Positions 1 to 12,460 are shown, counted from the first letter of the stretch. The stretch: 64,000 nucleotides of DNA from Metaphire vulgaris (GCA_018105865.1 CM030849.1:2978513-3042512); one strand, 5' to 3'. Translations and numbers: made by a program. Notes: a model not told the origin generated them from the sequence alone.

Positions 1-40
1 CGGTGATGTGTGTTATGCAGAAGTGCATATTATATGGTTG

Positions 41-290
41 ATGAGGTTCAACTGTAACCTTTGTCATTATAGTGAGGTTCAACTGTAACCTTTGTCATTA
101 TAATGAGGTTCTAATGAAGCCAACATCATTATAGTGAGTTTCAACTGTAACCAATGTCATTATAATGAGTTGTACTGTCGACTGTTGCCAGTGTCGTTAT
201 AATAAGGTTATACTGTAACCAATGTCATTCTATTGATGTCTCTACTGTCAACTATGGCTAGTTTCATTATAATGGGGTTCTGCTATATGT
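41..290. repeat. Degenerate tandem repeat, unit about 31-38 bp
   Basis: About seven diverged copies of a unit built on GAGGTTCAACTGTAACC followed by TTGTCATTATA run from the left edge to just before the first visible exon. The repeat lies in an intron of the MROH1-like gene. No coding potential is seen. Confidence 0.8.
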
Positions 291-356
291 TCAAGAACCT
301 TTATTTTTGCTTATGCTGCTTGCTTTTAATAATTGCTTCATGATGTTCTATTTTAG

Positions 357-3300
357 GGTAGTCATTTTTCAAGGCTTGGCGTTTTGCTTGCTCATAATGT
401 TCCGCGTTGTTCCGACCCTTGCGTCACTATTCGACAGAAGGCCTTCGACTGTATCGCAATCCTGTTACGGACTTCTCTTAAGTTTGAAGGTAGAGACGCA
501 AATGGTGCATGTCTAATGCTTTATGAATTGTTGCAGGTCTTACTTACACTGTTTATCTGTCAATCTGTCATTGTTGTAATATGAGAAATAAAATGATTGA
601 TTGATTGGTTGGTTGGTTGGTTGGTTGGTTGGTTGGTTGGTTGGTTGGTTGGTTGGTTGGTTGGTTGGTTGGTTGGTTGGTTGATTGATTGAGTGAGTGA
701 GTGAGTGAGTGAGTGAGTGAGTGTGTGAGTGGTTGGTTGGTTGATTGGTTGATTGATTGATATGTTGCATGAAATTATTCAGTTCAATCTGTTTTGATGG
801 ATGCCACGATAAACTTTTGCATTGATTTAATTAGGTTTGTGATATGATCAGGTCATTATGTAATGTAAATTGTAATGCACCGGTAACTGGGATTTTGTTT
901 TGTTCACTTGATGCAGTGGCGCCATAGAAGCTACTGATTCAACAAGATTTAACTACATAATAATTTTGCCCTAGTTACGGCTTATTTTGAATGTAATTTT
1001 TAGACGTTATTGTAAGTCTAAGCGTCTTTAGAAGAGCTAGGAGAATTTCTGTTGTCAACAGGGAAAGATCCTCAGTCTTCGGATCCGTTCATCGACACGC
1101 TGCCGTCCCTCAAGGACAAGGTTCAACGCGTCGACGCGAACGTCATGTTCTCGGCAATAAACGATTTGGCCAAAGTGAGAAATCTGTTGTGGAATTTTTG
1201 CAGAAATGGTTTTTTTTTGCAAGCGGTATTTATTACTTGCCCCAGTTGCTGTCGTAGATGTCAGCCTGTGATGTGATGTTGACTGCACAGCATATTTTGT
1301 CAGTAGGATTGGCTGTGAGGATCATGCTTAAGTTTTATGTTGATGTTCCTTGCATTGTACTACTACTGTTACTGCTACTACTACTGCTACACCTGCTACT
1401 GCTGCTATTACTGCTACACCTACCGCTAATGCTATTACTATCACTGCTACTGTTGGTCCTGTCATGTCGTGTCATTTCAATGCACCATCGTTGTGTTGTG
1501 ATGACGGTTGGCTACAAGAATGGATTAATGATCTCCATCTTGATCTGTCTTGTACGGTGCATAATAGGCAGTCTCCAGAAAGACCAGTCCGCGTCTTGAT
1601 GTTATCCATCCAACCTATCCTCGGACGTCCCCTGCCTCTGTTTCCCTCCACCAGTCCTGTGATCACGCTGCACTCGAGGGTGTCTTGTGGTTGTCTCTTA
1701 ATTATGTGTCCAAAATAACCCAATTTCTTTGCTTGTATGTGATTTAGTAGTTCTTTTTATGTTTTGGCCATGGCATTGCACTTCTCCACTGTATGGCAAT
1801 CAGTGCTACTGTTAGCGTACCAAAGTGCAAAGTGTACCACTTATGCCCAAGGCATTGCACTTCTCCATTGTATGACAATCAGTGCCATTGTTAATGTTGA
1901 TTCTGGTTTCACCAATTTTGGTCAGTTGAGTGAATTGAGCGATATGGTATTGCACGTTCTAATTCCGCAGCAGGAGACGGATGCTGTAAATCGTGCTGTT
2001 TCCGCTCCTTCTAGGTGCTCACCAAGAAGATTCCGCCCAATCAGTTGACTTCGTTCATGGACGGAATCTACGAGGCTCTGGTCGACCCTCAGGTTCTCAG
2101 CTCCTCTGGGTCGTGCGTCATCCTGAACGGCGTTCTGAAGGCAAGGGGAGGGGAGCTACATTCTCAGGTACATGCTCACGCATACACTCACAGACACACA
2201 TGCTCAAACAAATACATTCACACGTGCTCTCACACATGTGTATACGTACACTGACTAACGCACATGCATGCATGCTCCCACATTCTCGCACATGTTTACA
2301 CACAGAATCTGAGGAAGAGTTACTGATCATGTGATGTTATTTTGATTTGATTAAGTGGTTTGTTTTATCAGTAATTATCGATGCGATTAATATTTTGATT
2401 TAATTGTCTTATCATAATTATGCTGTACATTTTTATTTAACTTAGAATTACTTAGTTAAGTTTTTCAATTACTCATCTTCCTTCTTTCTTTCCTTCCATC
2501 GTTCCCTATTGGGTTGGACGATGGGTCTGAATGAGTTCTTTCCACTTCTGTCTGTCTCTTGCTGCCCTGGTCATTTGGATGAAGTTTATTTGCATTTCTT
2601 CTCCATCCTCTTTTAAGTTTTCTGTCAATGTTTTTCGTGGTCTTCCTTTCTCTTATAAATAATAATAATAATAATAATAATAACAACAACAACAAGGTTC
2701 AGAGTGGTTCAGTAGGGTCTGCCCTGTGTTAGAACAACTGTTGCACTCATCCAAATCTAGTATCCTCTAGCACTTAGGTTTCTTAAAATCATTCTAAGTT
2801 CAAATTTCACAATATTTGTTTGGTGAATTCGTCTACAGACTTAGTCTACCGACAGTAGGTCTACTTCGAAACCCTAACCTAAACCTAACCATAATCCTAC
2901 CCCAACTCTAACCCTAACCCTAGCAATAACCCTAACAATAACCCTAACTTTAACCCACCCTAATCCAGATATTGTAGTAGACCTACTGTTGGGTAGACCA
3001 AAAGTCTGTAGACGAATTGTCGTGACACCGTTCAAATTCACAATATTTTGTTTGGTGAATTCCCAGCTGCAATCTGAGTTGTCTTCTAAATTTCAGGTTG
3101 ATAAGGTTCTGGTCGCTCTGTACACGAAACTGCAGGAAATCCAGCATTCGCAGACAAAAACTGGAACTCTCCGAGCGATAAGGACGCTCGCTTCGCACCA
3201 TCTGCTCCGCGTCGTTACTCTTCTCTTGGACGAACCCCTTCCTTTGTCACAGTTCGTACTTATGCTTTAATATCGCGCGTCTTAGTGAAATGTTAGTTAA

Positions 3301-3713
3301 CCCCTTAACTGGGGATCCCGGATATATCCGTCCATTTTACATCGAGTTACAGTTAAATACACGGTTAAGGGGTTAACGAAATAAAAATAAAAACTAATGT
3401 TATTTGAATTTCACTAACTAAAACTAAAAACTGGAATTATCTACTGAACCAAAACTGAACTAAGACTAAAATGAGATAAAGATTAAAATTATTGAAATAT
3501 TAAAAGACTAAAATATCATTGGTTCTTCCTTCATTTTGACTGCTTGTACAGAGACGGAGAAAGAGTGATTATAATGAAATATAGAGGGTGGCGCAAAAAA
3601 CCGGACTATATTAAATGCAAACCTAAATGTGACTAGTCCGGTTTTTTGCTCCACCCTGTATTGTGAATGCCTTGTATGAAGTTGGGATTTTGCATGTTAT
3701 GTTGTGTAATGAC

Positions 3714-3767
<54 letters not shown>

Positions 3768-5257
3768 GTAATAGTAATTGTAATTGTAATTGACCCTCAG
3801 TTGTTTCCAGTCACTGATTTTCTCTATCTCTATGACATTGTTCCGTTGAACTGTTATCGGTTTCTGGCTATTTCATCAAGATGTTCTAAGTCCTGCATGG
3901 ATTTGCTGCCAAGATTGACATTTTGTGGTTCTATCATGATTGAGGTTGTCTTTCAGAAATGTGGTCGAGATCTGGCACGTCATCGGTCAGGACCAGCAGC
4001 TGGCAGCGATGGTCATAGACCAGCTGCTGGAAATGATCTTCCGAAGTTTACCGTACGAGGAAATTGGGGATGGAAAAGGAAAAGAAAAGCCTTCACGGCG
4101 TGCGATGCAGACACCGCTTGCAGTAAGGATCAACAGCTGCAGATATTTTAATAGCTGACTTGTGTATTGTTAACCCCTTAACCGTGTATTTAACTGTAAC
4201 TCAATGTAAAATGGACGGATATATCCAGGATCCCCAGTTAAGCATTTTGGTTATCATTGGGATATTGGAATAGTTGTTGAAGGCTATTTCTGAAATCCAA
4301 TGAAAATATTGAGTGTGTGTGTGTGTGTGTGTGTTATAATTTGTGGGAATATTTCTCATTAGGATGTAACCCATAATTAGAAGCTTTTTGATAACTTATT
4401 ATTTCTGGTTGATGTCACAGTGACACTCAAGGAATATCTTATCAGATGTCACTGTTTTCTTATCAAATATCAGTTTGTCGAATGAAAATGATAAATTTGG
4501 TGTGCTCTTTCAACCCCATTATTTACAAGGAAAATAATAAAATTTAACTATTTAACCATTTTATTTATCTTCTTACATATTTATTTAACTATTTCAACCC
4601 AGTTTTCCATTATGAATATTCAGTAGTAGAGCTGTCGTCAGAGAGCGTTTTATCGTTATCCGTTGTCATCACAGGTGACTTGTGCCTTGACGGAGTTATC
4701 GAAGTCGGAGGAGTGTGAAATCCCCGTCATGAACTGTTATCCTCGCCTCCTCGCTGCGATGCTGATAAACACCGCGTCAATGGTGGGATCGAAGCCACCA
4801 AGAGTGGACAAGGTGTTTGTCGTTTGTCATTTAATGCACCATCTGCTATCGCTAGATGGCTTGAAATTGTAATTTCAGATAGGCACAATTGTTGATTGAC
4901 TCAGAATATATTCATTGCAAAATTACTGTACTCACGAGTTACTCTAACAGTATTTCACCCGTTGCAAAATTCTCCATACTCTTACCATGGCATTCCATCC
5001 ATTGCAAAATTCTCCATACTCTTACCATGGCATTCCATCCATTGCAAAATTCTCCATACTCTTACCATGGCATTCCATCCATTGCAAAATTCTCCATACT
5101 CTTACCATGGCATTCCATCCATTGCAAAATTCTCCATACTCTTACCATGGCATTCCATCCATTGCAAAATTCTCCATACTCTTACCATGGCATTCCATCC
5201 ATTGCAAAATTCTCCATACTCTTACCATGGTGATTGTAATGGCACTGAATGGTGATA

Positions 5258-5303
<46 letters not shown>

Positions 5304-7907
5304 GGATGAGGATTATGATTATGATGATTATTATGATTATTATGATGTTATGGTAATGGCACTGAATGATGATGACGGTGATGATGATTATGATGTGATG
5401 ATGATGGTGATGATGATGATTATTATTATGTGATGGTGATAGTTGTATAAGTATTTATAATAGTACCGGTACTGGTAGTAATAGTAGTACTGGTAATAAT
5501 ACTAGGAGTAGCAGTAATTATAACTATAGTAATAATAGTTATAATAAGAATAATAATATGAATAATCATGCGAATACAGGTGGTGGCGCTATATTTTTTC
5601 CGTTCACAGAGAAAATTGCTCGTCAGATGAGCTGTGCTTCTTATTTCAGGACAAGAAAGATGACGATCGCTACAAGACGACGTTCCTGACGGGAGAACTG
5701 AAGCTGTTGCCGAGTACGATCGCAGTCGACGGACTGAAGCAGATCATCGCAGCCAGCAGGAGCGAGCGATTTCACGAGATGTTGAACAAGGAAAATGTCT
5801 GGGCGCTGCTGACGGATTTGGAAAGATTCTGCGACGGATTCACGCTTCTGGCGCGGTAACGAGACACGTCGATCGTATTGTCTTTATTTTGTGACATTGG
5901 CATACTGGGAAATTTCATCTGTTGTTCTTGCTTAAGATCTCAAGCTTTAGTGCATAATTCAGCTAATGTGACAGGTAATACAGGGTGGCGCAAAAAATTG
6001 ACTATATTGAATGCAAACCTAAATGTGACTAGTCCGGTTTTTTTGTGCCACCCTGTACATGCTTGCTTTAGGTCATTCACTTGGGAAGCTGTTACAGTTA
6101 TGTAATCTTTATTAGTCTTGTAATATAAAATGTTATGTTTCAAGTGTGCTCTGGATTGCTTTTGTTAATTTTGGGAAATGTTGTCATGTAAAAATGTAAT
6201 ATTCAAATAGAGTTTTGTGCTCTGTTAATTGTAGGAGTGTTGTATTGTGAAAATGTACTGTAGTGAATTTCTGTGCTCTGTTCATTATAAGAGTGTTGTA
6301 ATATATAAATGTAATTTGATGAATTTCTGCTTTCTGTTAATCATAGGAGTATTGTAATGTAAAACAATATAATGCCCATATGTGTTATTTTGAAACTCCA
6401 GTGTGTTCTGGTATCTGTTAATATTTGACACTCCAGATTTTGACCTCGGCAGTTTAACTTGTGTTTTTATTTCCACAGATGCATGGCCGAAACGCAACCG
6501 GAGTTCATTCCGAAGCTGATAAACAACCTTAACCCTGTTCTCTCCGGGCTCTACCACCCTCAGCGTGCCATGGCTGCCGCCATCTTTGCCGAGGTACTGA
6601 CTTCCCCCCTCCCCCCAGTGGTGTAATGGTTGTCTTCCCCTTTTACTTAACTTACTTAGGCATGATTTAAAGTGGCTTAGAAGGCATTACTGCCTGTGTG
6701 AAAGCCACTAGGGGCACTAACGGGGCTGGTTGATTCCCTAAGCAGTATGGTAGTGGTGCCAAGGAAGTTGATTGATGGATTGATCGATCGATCGATTGAT
6801 TGGTTGATAGTCTGGACACTTTCATAAGTCCTTCATAAAAGCTTGACCTGATGTGCCAGGCATTATGGTAGTGGTGTTATAGAAGTTGATTGATTGATTG
6901 ATTGACTGACTGACTGACTGATTGATCGATTGATCGATCGATCATTTGATTGATTGATTTATTGATTGGAAACCTTGTCTGAATAGGTAAGTTTTCCTTC
7001 AAGAGTTGACTTTATTAATAGATCTACAGATTCATTGTGCTGCCAAAATATACAGATATTAAACAAAGTTGATGTTAGCAGCACCTGGTATTTGTGTTTC
7101 TAAACATTCAGACATTTATTTAAGTATAATAAATTATCAAATGTTACGATAGCAATAATTACAAATTCTGCGATGTAAATGTAATAGTTGTTGCTCTGAT
7201 CTCCAACCGCCCATTACTAAATGAACTCCCTTGTAAGATGAACTCTTACTAAGATGAACTATGAACAGGCAGTGTTGATTGAGTTTTGATTTTTCTGTTT
7301 CAGTTGTCAGTTTTAGGAAATTTCAGTTTCAGTTTTTCAGACGTTTTAGTTTTAGTTTTGGTTAAACTGAGGATCATTTTTCGGTTATTTTGCAGTTGAT
7401 AAGTCAGCGGTGCGCCGGCGACATGACGCTGGTCGACATGCTAGTGAACAATCTTCTTGGACGGCTGGTCGACGGCGACCAATTGGTCAGGATGCTTTGC
7501 ATTCGAGGACTTGGAAACATCGCGGACGCAGGAGCAAGTCATGTAATGTACCGTCTGTTTGTCATTTTGGCATATTTAGTTGTCTGCGACCATTGTAACA
7601 ACCTTCAAGCCCCTGGGTGTTGAGGGGTTGAGGTTGACCCTTTAGTGAGGTTTAAGATTTCTGCTTTCAGTCCACCAATCTGCCCCACTGGAGTTCGAGA
7701 ATTCTGGAGTTGGAGAAGTCTGCCGCCGTGAATTGTTTAAAATCCAAATTGAAATCGTTCTAAGATATACATTGGGTAGAAATGAAGTAGTCTTTATCTG
7801 TTCCTAACTTTGTTTTGACGTGGAATTCAATTTGTAAAGTTTTTATTATTTGAAATTATTATTATTTTTATTGAGGATAAGATTATTAGTTTAACCACTG
7901 CTCTAGA

Positions 7908-7943
<36 letters not shown>

Positions 7944-8065
7944 CTATTGTGATTGTTTTATTATTTAGGATCTTTTATTTTGGGAAGGGTTGAGATTTAT
8001 CTGAAATCTTAAATCTTGAAGTGCAGACTTTTATCCTTTTTGGCATTATTATTATTATTGTGTTA

Positions 8066-8097
<32 letters not shown>

Positions 8098-8130
8098 TTG
8101 TCAGCCATGATGGCTGGAATTATTATTAGG

Positions 8131-8169
<39 letters not shown>

Positions 8170-11100
8170 GTGTGTTTTATTATTTTTTCTTTTTTTATTT
8201 GGAAGCTTTCATAATTCTATCTGAAATGGGAATGCTGAAGTGCAGACTTTGCACTCCTTTTTGGCACTTTTGTCAATTGTGTTAATGTCATTGCAGGTCC
8301 AGAAATACTGTACGATGGTTTTGTCAGCCATGATGGCTGGAATGGACGACAAGGAAGACACCGATGACATCATCAGTATTAGGCCATAGTAGTAGTAGTA
8401 GTAGTAGTAGTATACTTGTTGTCAGTAGTAGTATTGTTTTTTTGACATCCAAGCCATCCTCATCAATGTTGTCTTGTTGTTGTTGCACCATGCTTTAGCA
8501 AGGTTTTTTAGGACTTTATTATTAGTAGTAGTAATAGTAGTATTATTGTTATTTGTTGTGACTGTTTGATATAGTGCTGAGTTTTTAACAAATACAGCTG
8601 TGTGAAAAGTCCTGCATGTTTATAGGGTTTTAGGATTTTTGTTTTTATGAATATCTGAATAAGTATTAGTGATTGTTGATATGCAAATCTCAATATATAT
8701 ATATTTTTTTCAACGGGTATTGTAGTTTTTGTTAAAGAATTTGCTAATTATTGTGTGATTGCCTTATGGATATTCACATTAAAATTTTTTTGACTGTTTG
8801 ATGATAGTGTTGAGTTTTTAACAAATATTTTAAGCATTGTTTTTGAAAGAAAAACAAGTTTTATTTGAGAATTCCCAGTGGTACAATTCACTATATTTCT
8901 TATATTTTCTTTTTTTATTTTCAAATTTTGTGCTATATTTGTGTGCAGGAGAGAACTGCCGTGCGTGCGACCGCGTTTTCGTTGTTCGGCAACCTGGCCG
9001 CGTTCGGAAACGGTCCTTCGAAAGAACCGTTCCTCGAACAGATCCACACGAATATGGTCTCACTGTTGCTGCATCTGAACGATTCGGAAAACGAAGTCAA
9101 GCAGGTTCGTTTTGCGTGACGACATACGGTATGCCCTTTGCATAAAGCATATCAGGCTTATAGCAATGGCATCGTTAACAAGAGGCCCAAACCAAGTTAT
9201 TAACCCGAAGGCTGAAAGCTCGACTCCTGTCTGACGTTTGCAATCTCTGCAGTGTTTCGAGCGCAATAAATCGTCAGGGGGAGACGTTAGTATGAAATGC
9301 ACAACAGAGATTGGTCAATTTGGACGGGTCTGCCTCCAAGTTAATTTCTTGGTTCAGGCCTTTTGTTGTCATTGTCTGATGCCTTGCTTAATAATAAACG
9401 GATATCGAATGCAACATTTTCTATACTGGTTGTAGTTATTTTAAAATGCCTTGCAGTAGCATTGTGTTTAGTTTAGCGTGAATTGAGTCTTACTAATTTA
9501 AATCAGGTGCCATTTCTCAAGCTTGCTCTTCAATTTGCCTTTGCAGTATTACTGTTGCTGTTGTTACTGTTGCTGTTTTTTTGTATAGTACTAAGCCAAA
9601 AAGTATTGAAAGAGCATTTTATGTGTCAGTTATGTTATGTTTATTCTACTTACTTATTTTTATTTTTTATTCACCAAACTTTTACTAGTCCTACATTAAA
9701 TTTATGTCTCTTGACACTTTTTCACAAGTTCTTTGGAAAATAAATATGTTTTTGTACTCAGCTGGAAATCTATAACATGCTATTTACTTATCTCAAATTT
9801 GTGCGCATTTTGTGTGTTTCACTGATCTCTGCAAAAGACTTTTTAGATGGATATTGCAGTGAAATGTATTCCGTGTTGCTTGGGAAGTACAATGATCTGC
9901 TGAATTGTAGACAGGAAAGATTTTCAGTGTGATTGGACTCCTGAATGAAGATGATGAAAGTTGAATGTTGGCAAAAAGAACGAACGTGATGCCTTTTGTT
10001 ATATTGTTAAATTTTCCAGTCAGATGCATTTGTCTGTCGTCTGTAGGCATGTAAGCAAGCGCTGCGTCAACTCGGACCGCTGATTGGTTCCAATCGGATG
10101 AACACGATGTTCCAGAATCATCTGCTAGATGGCGCATTTCTCCATTACGGAGAATTCATGAACGACCTTTCCAAGACCATCGTGAGCATCATCTCTTCTC
10201 TTTTCTCTCTTGTTTTTCAGTATATAAGATAATAGAAGTTAGCTGATTGATTGATTGATTGGTTGGTTGGTTGGTTGGTTGGTTGGTTGGTTGGGTGTGT
10301 GGGTGTGTGGGTGGGTAAATATTTGGGTGAGTGAGTGAGTGAGTGCGGAAGTGAGTGAGTGAGGAAGTGAGTGAGTGAGGAAGTGAGTTAGTGAGTTGAT
10401 GGTATGATTTCTGCTGCAGCTGAATCTGATTGAATTTAAAGAGAAAATGACACGTGTTTTCAAGCAGATGGTGGGTGCCAGGTCATGAAATGGGTCAGGC
10501 TGGGATTTTTACGTTGAGCCTTTTCAAAATCTCAGACTTTGTTTTCATCTGGCTTGGATGATTGATGCAAGTGTTTCAACTGTTCTGGTCTTTTTTACAG
10601 ATTGAGGTGAAAAGGTGGTCAGTGGGAAATGTTGAAGCGTCTGGTGAGTGCCATTTTTGTGGTCAGTGCTTATATGTTATTAAGTGGCAAACATCAGAAT
10701 TTTCCAAAAAGTGTTTTCTCCTAATAAACAATGTTGAGCAAAAAAATTTTAAACAGTGAGTGAGTGATGGTGCACAAAGTGGAAGTAAGATTTGAGTGAG
10801 GAAGTGGGTGAGGAAGTGGGTGAGTGAGGAAGTGAGTTAGTGAGTTGATGGTATGATTTCTGCTGCAGATGAATCTGATTGAATTTAAAGAGAAAATGAC
10901 ACGTGTTTTCAAGCAGATGTTTTTGTTTACTCCACTTAAAATTCTTTATGCCAGGTCATGAAATCATGAACTCTTCAGGCTGGTCAGATTTTTACGTTAT
11001 CGCCTTTTCAAAATCTCAGACTTTGTTTTCATCTGGCTTGGATGATTGATGCAAGTGTTTCAACTGTTCTGGTCTTTTTTTTACAGATTGAGGATTTACC

Positions 11101-12460
11101 AGAAAAGCTCAACTATTACGTAATGGGAAATGTTACATTCTTCAAAAGCGTCTGGTCCGAAATACGCAGCAACGCTGCCATTTTTGTTGGTCAGTAAATA
11201 TTTCTGGTTATATGTTATTAACCGCTTACTGGCAAACATCAGAATTTTCCAAAAAGCACCAGTTTTCTCCTAATAAGCAACGTTTAAAGCAAAATTTTAA
11301 ACAGTTTGTTTGGTGTGCTATTGCTTTTATGTTACTATGGTGCACAGTGTCTGGAATCTTCACTTTTTGCAATTATTTCAATTTAATAAATACTTCACTG
11401 AAAGATTTGAGAGATAAAGAGAGAGATTTAAAGAGAGAGAGAGAGAGAGCTTAAAGAAAAGAAATGGAATAGAAAGAAAAAACTTTTGTTAGTTAAAAAG
11501 TAATGGAAATAGAATTAACTGTTCAACTGTCTAAAAATTTGAAAAGAAATGACTTGAAGGTAATAATCATATTTAAGTGTTATGTTTTGTTGTTTTCGTT
11601 GTTGCTTTGGTTGTTTAAGTTTTAAGTGTGTTTCCTTTGTTGTGTGTTAAATAGGTTTCTAAAAGTATTTTCTTGGCAACATGCCAATGCAGAACAGTGC
11701 ACGGTTTGTGGTGAACATCTCTGGAAAAGGAGCACTTGAATTTTTTGTCTTTGGAGGGTGAACTTTTGAATTACGTTTCTGAAACGTCGTAATATCACTT
11801 AATGAACTAATTTTTGCACTTATTGTAGTGCCTTTGTCATCATGCATAGTGACACTCCAGAATCCAATCAGATTATGTCGAAATGCCAGTTGGATGAGAT
11901 GTTCTTTAAGTCTAAAGATAAAAGTATTACGTTATTAAGTTTATTGGAATATCTAACCAGCCAAGGCAATGGTTCCAGATATTTCTAAATTTCTTTACCA
12001 ACAAGCAAAAAGCACTACAGTAGAACCTCATTATATCGAAGTTCAAGGGACCGTCATAAATACTTCGATATATCCAAGGTTCAATATATCCGATTCCTGT
12101 ATGATTAACACTGTTTTGGTGGGACCGGTGCTCAAACTTCGATATAAACGTGATTTCAATATAAGCGAGTTCGATATAACAAGGTTCTACTGTACCTTAT
12201 CGACACCAGCATTCAAACACCAAGATTTATGTTATCTATAGATTGTGATTGCTTAACTATATTTGATTTTAACCCATTAACTGGGCGCCCCGAGTAACGC
12301 TCGTCTATTTTACATTGAGTTACAAATAGTTGCCCAGTTAAGGGGTTAATGATGAATTAATTTTATATTGATTACAGCGCTGATGCAGTTGTTGAAAGAT
12401 CCGGAACCCGAAGTACGAATACGTGCGGCTGAGGCTATGAGTCTTCTTGCCAACATCTAG
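357..12460 (+). CDS. MROH1: MROH1-like maestro HEAT-repeat protein, 3' part (15 exons)
   Basis: The family consists of large proteins made of HEAT/armadillo helical repeats; MROH1 has been linked to lysosome handling. Exons seen: 357-489, 1062-1174, 2015-2167, 3097-3251, 3957-4122, 4675-4812, 5650-5855, 6479-6593, 7396-7542, 8297-8375, 8949-9104, 10047-10181, 11087-11193, 11829-11923, 12378-12460 (TAG). All have AG acceptors and GT donors, and phases agree at every junction except 8375/8949. Recognisable stretches are TASL-type helices such as [79 protein letters not shown] and the terminal [17 protein letters not shown], which match my memory of the C-terminal part of vertebrate MROH1. About 660 residues are present; the family is about 1,600. 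The 5' part lies to the left of the window. Exon 14 ([13 protein letters not shown]) is short and its donor is the least certain. Confidence 0.88.
592..762. repeat. Tetranucleotide microsatellite (TTGG)n/(GAGT)n
   Basis: Long runs of TTGG pass into GAGT and then GATT inside a MROH1 intron. ORFs across it are low-complexity artefacts. Confidence 0.95.
1472..1723 (-). pseudogene. LINE reverse-transcriptase C-terminal fragment (RTE-like)
   Basis: Read on the minus strand, the translation contains LGYFGH-type, [18 protein letters not shown] and DRSRWRSL motifs. These are typical of the C-terminal tail of RTE-like and related endonuclease-reverse transcriptases. It is 5' truncated and lies antisense in a MROH1 intron. 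Known family tail; clade assignment is inference. Confidence 0.7.
2826..3018. mobile_element. Palindromic MITE with telomere-like core
   Basis: The ends are inverted copies of AATTCGTCTACAGACTT, and inverted TAGGTCTAC blocks extend the arms to about 40 bp. The loop between them is a run of CCCTAA-like units (about 2,873-2,955). No coding capacity. A target duplication was not resolved. Confidence 0.7.
3297..3376. mobile_element. 80-bp TTAA-flanked MITE (piggyBac-like), copy A
   Basis: TTAA is followed by CCCCTTAACTGGGG, with the inverted end GGTTAAGGGG before a second TTAA. The body includes GGATATATCCGTCCATTTT. An exact TTAA duplication with C-rich ends is the piggyBac signature. It lies in a MROH1 intron, and further copies occur at 4170, 12269, 38305, 47744 and 55700. 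Confidence 0.8.
3582..3660. mobile_element. 79-bp hairpin MITE (mariner-like), copy 1
   Basis: Flanked by TA, with ends GAGGGTGGCGCAAAAAACC and the near-perfect inverse GGTTTTTTGCTCCACCCTG. The whole element folds into one hairpin with about 25 bp of unpaired centre. TA duplication and CAGGGTGGC-type ends suggest a Tc1/mariner parent. Confidence 0.8.
3716..3793. repeat. (AAT)n microsatellite
   Basis: Uninterrupted AAT repeats passing into AATTGT units, inside a MROH1 intron. Confidence 0.95.
4170..4242. mobile_element. 80-bp TTAA MITE, copy B (inverted, one end lost)
   Basis: Same family as the element at 3297 but in the opposite orientation. The TTAACCCCTTAACC end is intact; the other end stops after CCCCAGTTAAG without the final GGGTTAA. 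Confidence 0.75.
4961..5230. repeat. 40-bp minisatellite, about 6.75 copies
   Basis: Identical 40-bp units (each containing TTGCAAAATTCTCCATACTC and CTTACCATGGCATTCC) are stacked head to tail. All three forward frames stay open because 40 is not a multiple of three and the unit lacks stops, so the long ORFs here are artefacts. It lies in a MROH1 intron. Confidence 0.95.
5252..5440. repeat. (GAT)n-rich microsatellite
   Basis: GAT/GATGATTAT runs directly downstream of the minisatellite. The Asp-rich ORF is low complexity. Confidence 0.9.
5979..6057. mobile_element. 79-bp hairpin MITE (mariner-like), copy 2
   Basis: TA-flanked, with ends CAGGGTGGCGCAAAAAA and TTTTTTGTGCCACCCTG, and the same central ATGTGACTAGTCCGG as the copy at 3582. 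Confidence 0.85.
6765..6965. repeat. GATT/GATC-rich simple repeat with SINE-like pieces
   Basis: Two blocks of ATTGATTGATCGATCG repeats, each preceded by GTATGGTAGTGGTG and AGAAGTTGATTGATTG. The same AACTTCTATGGYGCC phrase begins dispersed repeats elsewhere (58525, 59695, 35195), suggesting the 5' ends of a SINE-like family. Confidence 0.5.
7855..8175. repeat. (ATT)n microsatellite blocks and partial duplication of the exon 10 region
   Basis: Several ATT arrays are separated by unique sequence. At about 8,020-8,122 the phrases GCAGACTTT, CCTTTTTGGCA and TTTGTCAGCCATGATGGCTG repeat sequence from 8,243-8,342, which includes part of the genuine MROH1 exon 10. This is a partial exon copy without a usable splice context. 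Confidence 0.7.
10383..10757 (+). pseudogene. Decayed tandem copy of MROH1 exon 13 and flanking intron
   Basis: This block matches 10,832-11,310 base for base over long stretches, including GATGGTATGATTTCTGC, the acceptor TTTTTTACAGATTGAGG and the downstream ATCAGAATTTTCCAAAAAG. In this copy the exon-like part (about 10,601-10,668) has lost several internal segments relative to exon 13 (11,087-11,193), so it cannot encode the helix. The duplication offset is about 449-486 bp. Confidence 0.75.
12016..12194. mobile_element. TA-flanked MITE with pogo/Tigger-like ends
   Basis: Ends are TACAGTAGAACCTC and its inverse GGTTCTACTGTA. The interior carries inverted TTCGATATA and GATATAAC motifs. TA target and CAGTRGAACCTC ends resemble Tigger/pogo elements; superfamily is inference. 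Confidence 0.7.
12269..12349. mobile_element. TTAA MITE, copy C (diverged)
   Basis: TTAACCCATTAACTGGG at the left and CCCAGTTAAGGGGTTAA at the right; the interior has diverged from the other copies but keeps TTTTACATTGAGTTAC. It lies in the last MROH1 intron, 28 bp before the final exon. Confidence 0.8.

Noticed and set aside
2873..2955. Chromosome end or true telomere
   Set aside because: The CCCTAA-like run is short, degenerate and lies inside a palindromic element in an intron.
4961..5230. CRISPR-like array
   Set aside because: Direct repeats have no distinct spacers; it is a head-to-tail minisatellite in animal DNA.
7660..7745. Extra MROH1 exon after an AG at about 7,671
   Set aside because: The open frame (ILELEKSAA) shows no resemblance to the family and no matching donor phase.
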